64,000 bases of DNA from Chelydra serpentina (Eukaryota > Chordata > Testudines > Chelydridae): NCBI GenBank assembly GCA_037349315.1, contig JBAIAC010000001.1, positions 5,808,001 through 5,872,000 on the forward strand, read 5' to 3'. Positions 56,440 through 64,000 of this stretch are shown here, in pieces. The notes beneath the pieces were generated by a model. It saw only the letters and a program-made list of their open reading frames with translations, did not search any database and was not told the origin of the DNA. A program made the translations under genes and the position numbers. Every line of letters starts with the position of its first letter. The first letter of the stretch is position 1.

Positions 56440-56560
56440 TAATGAATCTGTGCCTCATCTTCCTTATCTGCAAAACAGGAATAACATCCAGCTTTTAAAA
56501 GGTTGATCTCTATGGGTGAACAACACTATATAAATACTAAATATTATTATCGCTAGCAAT
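56440..56560 (+). repeat. MIR/CORE-SINE 3' fragment
   Basis: GTGCCTCATCTTCCTTATCT, GCAAAACAGGAATAACATCC and CACTATATAAATACTAAATA TTATTAT follow the MIR 3' end. Confidence 0.65.
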
Positions 56561-57795
56561 TTCCTACTTATTCTAATTGACTGTATTTGATAACTTTACT
56601 TAGGTGTGCTATAGACATCTACCAGGCTGGCTTTAAAGTATCTTTTCTCTACTCTTTTATTTATATGTCACCTAGATTTTTAGGTCAATCAATAAGTTTG
56701 CCAGCAACTGGCCTTACTTTCCAGATGATTGGAAAGTTAATATTTCTGCCACTGTTCCTGAGAAAACACCACCATTTCTAATTTGCTTACAGTTGGCCAT
56801 CAACTGAAAACATTCTTGGAAGGCTATGTATGTCATGCTCAGTAATGAAACCACCCTTTTGTGTGCCAGCCACTGCTACTTCTTTTGTATCATGTCCCTT
56901 AAAGAATTTTCAATGTATAGTTTGGGAGATAAAGCCACCTGTTCTCACACTGGCACTTGAATGATGCCTTTATGTGATTATTAAGTATTTTATCCTCTGA
57001 TGTTCAGGAAACACAATATGTAGCTTGCTTCTAATGAGATTCCTTTTTAGATGTATTTTACTCCTGTATGAATTTCTGCTGACTATGTTTCTTTATGAGA
57101 GTTGGCAAGTGCAGCATCTTTATCAACCGTGTGCTTTGATCCCACATCTCTATCTTCCCTCTCTCATTTTTTCAGTACATCCCATAACTGCCATTGATCC
57201 TACACCTCTGGTCTCCCTTGTTCATTTTCTCAATACACCTGACATCTGTCTATCCTGACTCTACAGACATATCTTTTTGCAACAAGCTATGTTTCCATAA
57301 TATCTACTTTACCATAATTTTCAACAGCTTGACATGATCTGTGTTCATATATGCACGTTTCAGTTTCTCACCATTAGGTACCAGCCTTATAATGTTATTT
57401 ATTTTGGGGCATGATTTATCTTCTATTTATCTAGTGTTTTCCCTTATCTTTGACATATAGTTCCTTATGTCTGTTCCCAGACACTAATACAGCTGTGTGA
57501 GAATTTCTACTAGCTCTATATATTTATGTTAAACTGCTGTTGAAACAGTAGTTCCTTGTTCAGGTTGCATAATCTGAAGTCCAGAAAATCAAATTCCAGC
57601 TGTAAGGATCTTAGTTCTCAGAAAGATGCTCCCCCTTTATTTCAGTTGTTGATGGTGCTGCAGCTCTTGGCTGAGTCACAGCTGCTACAGTGTACAAATC
57701 ACAAACAAATATCAGCTGAGGGATGTGGGGATAGGTGGGAGGGGACTGGGTTAATTGTTTTTTTTTTAGTGTAGAACATAAACCATCCTCTTGAG
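56561..57795. other. Intergenic sequence, nothing recognised
   Basis: T-rich sequence in which short plus-strand frames are hydrophobic by composition only. Confidence 0.5.
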
Positions 57796-58040
57796 CAGTG
57801 GTGTGCAACTCAGGCTACGAAAATGCTGGATGCTATGAAAGCCCGGACTAGGACTTCCTGACTGGCTGTGCCTATGGGACGATTCCTCCCAGTCCCCAAA
57901 CACTCATGGAGGATGCCATTTTGTAAAACAAAATGGTGTCCTCCACACAGCTTCACCTTGCATGAGCCGTACATGTGAGGTTACTGTGCATGCAACTATC
58001 GAATTGCACGCCTTACTCAAAATGTCCCAGCACATCACTG
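57796..58040. mobile_element. 245-bp hAT MITE with a central palindrome
   Basis: The ends CAGTGGTGTGC and, inverted, CAGTGATGTGC are flanked by CTCTTGAG (57,788-57,795) and CTCTCGAG (58,041-58,048), an 8-bp duplication with one mismatch. In the middle GGAGGATGCCATTTTGT pairs with ACAAAATGGTGTCCTCC across 3 bp. Confidence 0.87.
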
Positions 58041-58048
58041 CTCTCGAG

Positions 58049-58957
58049 ACAGTGAATTCCACTAAGGAACCTACAGTTTACTGCCATTATCAGGACACAA
58101 GTATGTGTACGATTCAGCACTGCTTGGGACAAGGGAATTAAAGCTTTGCTTTAATCATAAATTCCACTACGTTCACTGATTAGACCAGAGTATAAAGGAC
58201 ATAGTCTAGGGCAAGCACAAGGCACAAGTACGCCTGCCACACACTTACCCCCTGCCTGAACTCTCAGTCCAAAGAATTATTGTACTATTGCTTTTAGCCT
58301 TATTTCCTGTGTCACAATGACTCCCATACACAAGCCTATGCCTGTGGCTCCCATCTGAGGGCTAGCTAGATTCTCCCCCCACACACACAATCCACGGCAG
58401 CATGAGTTGCTGCAGTCTGGAACAACGTATGCTGTTCACTTCTCCTTTAGGAGGATTCTTGGGGCAGCTGGCAGTCTGGGGAAAGCCATAATAGCAGCTG
58501 TGCTGTCCAGGGTCTGTAGCATGCTGGGGGAGCAGTGAGCAGTTTGTGCATCTGTGCTACCTGGGACAGATATGCAGTGCTGGACATGAAACGTCTGGAT
58601 TCTTTCACACCCACTCCTTGAAAAACTCCATGGAAACTCAACAAATTAACACCTACACAGCTTTCACTGCCCTGTGCACATTATTGTCAGGGAGGGGAGC
58701 AGAGGGCCCAATGGTTTTTCTTCCTAACTTTCTTATACAGTCTTAGTTATAATCCCTCTGCTTCATAACACTGTAAATTCAGATCAATTGCAAGCTTAAT
58801 TATTAGACAATAACAAATCATTGTGAAATGTACTGGCTCAAGTACACCGTAGTTCTTCAGAGTTCACTTTGTGATACATTTTGATCTAAGAAGTTTTTCC
58901 AGCGCCTGCCTGGATAGTGCTGGAATGTCACATGAGTCAGTGAAAGAGAATGTAGAT
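58049..58957. other. Intergenic sequence, nothing recognised
   Basis: No gene or element recognised. Confidence 0.5.
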
Positions 58958-59291
58958 CAGGGATCTGCAACCTTTGGCACGTGGCCCACAAGGGTAAGCC
59001 CCCGGCGGGCTGGACTGGTTTGTTTACCTGCCGCGTCCACAGGTTCGGCCAATCACAGCTCCCACTGGCTGTGGTTCACCACTCCAGGCCAATGGGGGCA
59101 GCGGGAAGCAGCGCAGGCCGAGGGATGTACTAGCTGCCACTTCCCACAGACCCCATTGGCCTGGAGCGGCGAACCGCGACCAGTGGGAGCTGCGATCGGA
59201 CAAACCTGCAGATGCGGCAGGTAAACAAACCGGCTGGGCCCACCAGGGGACTTACCCTGACGGGCCGTGTGCCAAAGGTTGTCGATCCCTG
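58958..59291. mobile_element. 334-bp hAT foldback MITE
   Basis: The ends CAGGGATCTGCAACCTTTGG and, inverted, CAGGGATCGACAACCTTTGG lie inside perfect 8-bp duplications ATGTAGAT (58,950-58,957 and 59,292-59,299). Complementary blocks continue inward on both sides (GTTTGTTTACCTGCCGC with GCGGCAGGTAAACAAAC, CCCACTGG with CCAGTGGG, CCAATGGGG with CCCCATTGG). Most of the element is therefore one long imperfect hairpin. The CpG-rich body has no real ORF. Confidence 0.92.
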
Positions 59292-59299
59292 ATGTAGAT

Positions 59300-61375
59300 C
59301 CTTCATGTATTATTCCAAGGTAAAAGCATTATCTTAGTATTTACCTGCATCGATTTTTCCAATTCCTGAAGAGGGGTACATTGGTCCTTAATATGGCTAG
59401 TCTTGGAAACACTGAAAATAAGAGACCGACTAGATTCCTCGGTAGAAGGGGCATTCACAGTCTCATGACTTCCTCATCTATGAACCACTAACATGATTGC
59501 TTACATTTGTTTTCAGGTAGAAAATGCCCTTCATTCTAGACATTTTATGTAGACCACTGTTCAGTTTCACTTCCAAATGTGGAGCCTTCAAGACTTTCCT
59601 GTTTCTTTCTACCATTTTCTGAAGTCATTTTCACCTTCCTTTCCTCCAGTGTCCTCTGCACCAATTTCTAATACACCCTCAGTCAGTGTCTAAACGACAA
59701 GCAGGATCATCAGCCTTTTCCAAAGCAAATATCTGCCTTTACACAGCCCTCACCACTGCTCTCCCACTGATCTTCACACAAGAATTATGTTGTTCATTTT
59801 GTAGCCTGTATACAGCCATTTAAGACAGCTGAAAGTGTAACTTTCTCATTTTAATGCCATTAAAGGGTTTCTATATGCAAGTTTTAATCCATTTAAATTA
59901 AAAGGTTGTCTTAAACAGTGCCTGAGGGGGATGGTTTTTGACCTTTTTGTGCACCACACATTTATTATAATAGCTGACAGAGAAAAATGTATGTTGGTAA
60001 CATTGTTTAATCCACACTGAAAAAAAGAAAATTGAAGCCATACTGCTAGCAAGATTAGTTAATGATCAATAGCGACAGGTGACTATAAACACAGAAATGG
60101 AGATCCTCTCATATTCTCTCTCTCCTCCTGTGATACAGATCATAGCTACACTTCAGGAAAATGAATGTGTTCTCACTCCCACTCTGAGCAAGTTACTGCA
60201 GAAACATGAGATTGAAAAAAGAAAAAGAGGGGGGCCAAGAAAATGTACAATAAAAAAAACGTCCATAGCTGCAATGATGCTGGACCAAAACACCTAACCC
60301 ATTCAAAAAAGACAGAATAGCTAGGGACTTCGGCAAGGTCCACAGAGTGAGAGGAAGGCCATTGCTGCCAGTGAAAACTGCTTGTCCAAGAGAAGATTTA
60401 TAGGACAACAGACCTTGAAAAGTAGGCAAAGTATTGAGAAGAGACAAGGGAAGGTTGATTTTTTTTCAAGCCACGGGGCCCTTTCTCTGGTGATATCCAG
60501 AAGAGAGTTGATTAAAAGGGGCCATGTCAATACTCAGTTCTTCCTTTCCTGACTTTCAGGAGGAAGAACCCACTCCAAGGTTAGAACATCAGTCCCTGTC
60601 CCATCCCCCCACCCCAACATTCCTATATTGCAGAGTGGCTGGACAGGCAGGAGACTCACTGTCCAAAGGCAGCTCCCTCAGAGATACCAAGGGTTGTCTC
60701 CCTTAAGAGTGAGATTTACACACCCAAATAGTGAGATTCAAGGCCAAAAGAGTGAGACTTTCCAGGTGGAGTGTTAGGTCACCGCTTAAGACTCTTTCTT
60801 ACTTTGGTCCTTGGTGACATCCAATAGTCCAAGTTTTTAATCCAACCAGATGTAATGATTTGTTTTAATAGTTTTGTTTTACACTACTTACTATTACATA
60901 TGAAACACTTAAATGTCCTAATTCATACTAATGTCTAGGGCATGTGAGAATTCTATATGCAATGCAAATCAGTGGATTTTAATAAAAACAATTATTTGCT
61001 GGTTGGAACAAAAACCTGAATGGATGGAGATCCTGGAGGACTAGAGTTAACAACCAGTGTTTTAGGTGCACAGTCAGTGGACAGAAGAGAAATATTAAAA
61101 AATAAACTGTTTTTATATACACCTAACAAAAAAGAAAACTGTTTTATCAATACAACAATATGTTTGTTTTGCATATCACATTGTATTAGTGATCCTCTAT
61201 TTGGAAAAACACTTTACAGTACACATTTTATTTGGTTTGTATATTATTGCTCATATTACATTTACAGCAAACTAAAATAATCAGAGTCCAAAATAAATAA
61301 ATGCAAAATAAATTAAAATTAAATAATTAAAATAAAACATAACCAAACAATCCATTAAATGACTGTAAAAATAAA
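59300..61375. other. Intergenic sequence, nothing recognised
   Basis: AT-rich sequence, especially from 60,840. No supportable gene. Confidence 0.5.
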
Positions 61376-61857
61376 AGAAAATAAGAAAGGAATACTTGTG
61401 GCACCTTAGAGACTAACAAATTTATTTCAGCATAAGCTTTCGTGGGCTACAGTCCGCTTCGTCGGATGCATAGAATGGAACATACAGTGAGAGGATATTT
61501 ATACATTCAGAGAAACATGAAAAGGTGGAAGTAACCATACCAACTGTAAAAGGCGAATTAATTGAAAGGAACTGATAACAGTAGGGGAAAGAAACCTTTC
61601 CCCTACTGATAACAGTTCCTTTCAATTAATTCGCCTTTTACAGTTGGTATGGTTACTTCCACCTTTTCATGTTTCTCTGAATGTATAAATATCCTCTCAC
61701 TGTATGTTCCATTCTATGCATCCGACGAAGCGGACTGTAGCCCACGAAAGCTTATGCTGAAATAAATTTGTTAGTCTCTAAGGTGCCACAAGTATTCCTT
61801 TCTTTTTTTTTTTTTTTTGCTGACACAGATTAACACGGCTACTACACTGAAACCTGT
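61376..61857 (-). mobile_element. Palindromic Penelope-like element with about 209-bp arms
   Basis: The left arm 61,383-61,591 is repeated inverted, almost perfectly, at 61,596-61,804, with a 4-bp loop. The right arm is followed by a T run and GCTGACACAGATTAACACGG, GAAACCTGT, the normal 5' end of the family read on the minus strand. CTGTAAAAATAAA occurs at 61,363-61,375 and 61,854-61,866. This is a 13-bp flanking repeat that looks like a target duplication, though its CTGT may belong to the element. The same blocks form the unfolded copy at 14.3 kb. Confidence 0.82.
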
Positions 61858-61978
61858 AAAAATAAAGTAATTAAATTCAATTTAATTACTTTGAAACGAA
61901 CAAACCATAAGGATTCAGTTTCCACATTTCTTTTAATATCTAATTTGGTTTTACATTTTATTCATGTGCTTTGTTATA

Positions 61979-62680
61979 TCACCATGTAGCCCCTTTTGCT
62001 GCTTTTATAACTCCTTTTGGTGGCTCAAACTTGAACCATGGCTCAGGATTTGCCAGCTTCACTTGGATAATAGAGGATAATGTCCCATCTAGTCCAAGGT
62101 TTGGTCTGAATGGGTGTCAATCTTTCGAACAAGACTGAACACTTTCCCTTCTCCTGAATTTGAGTGGGGTAAAACTAAGACAAGCCTGGCAACCCTGGCC
62201 AATAATGGGAACTTGAAAAGACCACTAGGGCTTTTGACATTGCTAAAATACGCCCACACAGTGTCCCTACTGTATTGCACGGTAGTGTTATCTGTATCAG
62301 TTTGTAGTGCTGCCTCATCCCATGCACACTGAGGGATAGCGGATTTCTGCAATCAACTGGTCATCAACAAACTCATCTTGCAGCTTCTCTACCTCAGTTG
62401 GCGAGAGATTGAACATGTGCTGGTATCTTCCAACAAAGTGCTCAACCTGTGCAAAAGTGCAGTTTTCCCTAATCTCAAAGTTCACAAATGCTGCCATCTT
62501 TAACATTTCATCATTCAAAGGTAACTTCTCACATGCGTGCCTGTCTACACTAGTATGGAATGCATTGGCTTCACAGAAGAACTTCCATTTTGCAAGAGAT
62601 CTAATATCCCCTTGCTTTTCCAACGTCTGTACTACCTGTTTTGTGACCAAACCTACAAACACTGTTGTCTCGTTCAGCAC
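61979..62680 (-). pseudogene. hAT transposase 3' exon with dimerisation domain, frameshifted
   Basis: On the minus strand TTTTCCTCAG precedes the frame, a good splice acceptor at 62,682-62,681. The first frame (62,680-62,315) reads LNETTVFVGLVTKQVVQTLE and LSPTEVEKLQDEFVDDQ. Near 62,320-62,345 the frame shifts, and the text continues as DTVWAYFSNVKSPSGLFKFP, LARVARLVLVLPHSNSGEGK VFSLVRK, then LSSIIQVKLANPEPWFKFEP and stops at 61,981. The LARVARLVLVLPHSN block is the hAT C-terminal dimerisation signature, where the family usually has PHSNADEERVFS. No DDE residues are in view, as they lie in lost or upstream exons. The shift and the lack of upstream exons make this a relic. A domesticated exon is less likely. 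Confidence 0.78.
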
Positions 62681-62687
62681 CTGAGGA

Positions 62688-62957
62688 AAAATATTTTAAA
62701 TCTTTACTCAAAATTAATGAAATAAGCTTAGGAATGTGTGTGCCAGGGAGATAGCATGACAATGAGCAAATCTCACACCCAACGAGTGAGACTTTACATG
62801 TCTGCTCCCTACACAAATCATGCATCCAAATTCTGGATCACAGGGAGAAGTTTGCTCATGCTCCAAGATGCACCATCAAAGCCCCATTTTACTTATTTAT
62901 GTGAGTGAAGTGATGCATAGACTTTTGGCTGGCCGTGCAGTTCTGGGTGCTAATTTA
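62688..62957. other. Short spacer between hAT remnant and MITE
   Basis: Nothing recognised apart from TTA at 62,955-62,957, the left target duplication of the next element. Confidence 0.5.
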
Positions 62958-63243
62958 GGGCTGGTCTACACTAACCCCCCCTGTCGAACTAAGATACGCA
63001 ACTTCAACTACGTTTATAATGTAGCTGAAGTCGAAGTCTCTTAGTTCGAACTTACCTGTGGTCCACACGCGGCGCGCAGGCTCCCCCGTCGACAGCGCTT
63101 ACTCCTCACGGCGAGCTGGATTACCAGCGTCGACGGGGGAGCACTTCCTGGTTCGATTTATCACGTCTAGACAAGATGCGATAAATTGAACCCAGAAGAT
63201 CGATCCGACACCTCCGATCCAGCCAGTAAGTGTAGACTAGCCC
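62958..63243. mobile_element. Harbinger-type MITE, second copy (286 bp)
   Basis: The ends GGGCTGGTCTACACT and, inverted, GGGCTAGTCTACACT lie inside perfect TTA duplications (62,955-62,957 and 63,244-63,246). The internal hairpins of the 37.0-kb copy are present but diverged: GTCGAACTAAGATACG with CTCTTAGTTCGAAC, and GGTTCGATTTATCACGTCT with AGATGCGATAAATTGAACC. Shared blocks such as GGCGCGCAGGCTCCCCCGTC GAC confirm that both are one family. Confidence 0.92.
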
Positions 63244-63367
63244 TTAGTGTAGATTAAGTATATAATATATGACAAGAATGGTGTATCCTTCCAACAGTCA
63301 AACTACATTGTAAGAAAGATCATGAATTTATTATTAGGTGTTGTGTTTTCTCATCTCCTCTGGGACT

Positions 63368-64000
63368 TTAACCTATAGACAAATCCGCCCTCTTTCTTCT
63401 CTTCTGCAGACTAAATAACCCCAGTTCCCTCAGCCTCTCCTCATAAGTCATGTGACCTAGGCCGCTAATCATTTTCATTGCCCTCCGCTGCACTCTCTCC
63501 AATTTGTCCACATCCCTTCTGTAGTGGAGGGACCAAAACTGGATGCAATACTTCAGGTGTGGCCTCACCAGTGCCTAATAGAGGGGAATAATCACTTCCC
63601 TCAGTCTGCTGGCAATGCTACTAAAACAGCCCAATATGCCATTGGCCTTCTTGACAACGAGGACACACTGCTGTCTCATATCCAGATTCTCATTCACTGT
63701 AATCCCCAGGTCCTTTTCTGCAGAACTGCTGCTTAGCCAGTCAGTCCCCAGCCTGTAGCGGTGCATGGGATTCTTCCGTCCTAAGAGCAGGCCTCTGCAC
63801 TTGTCCTTATTGAACGTCATCAGATTTCTTTTGGCCCAATCCTCCAATTTGTCTAGGTCACTCTGAACCCTATCCCTACCCTCCAGTGTATCTACCACCC
63901 CCCCTAGCTTAGTGTCATCTGCGAACTTGCTGAAGGTGCAATTAATCTCATCATCCAGATCATTAATAAAGATGTTGAATGAAACTGGCCCCAGGACTGA
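63368..64000 (-). pseudogene. CR1 LINE with reverse transcriptase, running off the window
   Basis: On the minus strand from the window edge the text reads [20 protein letters not shown], then FADDTKLGG, the only copy here with the canonical FADD box. It continues with [37 protein letters not shown] and [20 protein letters not shown] down to 63,368. A stop and a frameshift interrupt it near 63,570-63,600. The 3' end is missing: after 63,368 the sequence is unrelated. The 5' part lies beyond the window. Confidence 0.9.

Overview
The window reads as vertebrate nuclear DNA from a turtle, or a close relative among the turtles and archosaurs. The evidence is the repeat content: several CR1 LINE copies on both strands, a tRNA-derived SINE whose 3' part is a CR1 tail (the tortoise Pol III SINE design), MIR/CORE-SINE relics, Harbinger and hAT DNA transposons and their MITEs, solo LTRs, and short foldback elements that look Penelope-related. 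I see no exon of an ordinary host gene, no rRNA and no functional tRNA. Family names come from recognition of motifs and typical sequences, not from a database search.

Left part (1-19,400). A nearly complete PIF/Harbinger transposon occupies 926-5915. It has matching termini, a TAT duplication, a transposase frame with one internal stop, a two-exon Myb/SANT gene on the minus strand, and a third small ORF of 96 codons on the plus strand inside the Myb/SANT intron. The rest is mostly unrecognised AT-rich sequence with hAT fragments, the CR1-tailed SINE (10.9 kb), a MIR split by a tiny hAT MITE (13.9 kb), and a Penelope-like element (14.3 kb).

Middle part (19,400-46,200). A long 5'-truncated CR1 (endonuclease and reverse transcriptase remnants) lies at 19.6-22.1 kb. 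A second CR1 (22.4-24.7 kb) is interrupted by a 1.68-kb DNA transposon. Other CR1 copies sit at 25.7, 32.5 and 44.2 kb, the last broken by a solo LTR. Solo LTRs are at 30.3, 38.7 and 45.1 kb. A Harbinger MITE with two internal hairpins is at 37.0 kb. The most striking feature is an uninterrupted 562-codon ORF at 40,760-42,448 (minus). It has cysteine-pair fingers and a possible RNase H-like DDE core. About 140-220 bp upstream are four exact copies of a 10-mer (ATTGCATCAT) in alternating orientation at 30-, 21- and 21-bp steps.

Right part (46,200-64,000). This holds more foldback elements (46.5, 51.2 and 61.4 kb, the last with about 209-bp arms), CR1 copies (50.1, 53.2, 53.6 and 63.4 kb to the window edge), two hAT MITEs with 8-bp duplications (57.8 and 59.0 kb), a frameshifted hAT transposase 3' exon (62.0-62.7 kb) and a second Harbinger MITE (63.0 kb). 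The genes present do not form a host pathway. They are parts of selfish elements: the Harbinger transposase and its Myb/SANT partner normally act together on termini like those of the two MITEs, and CR1 machinery would have mobilised the SINE.
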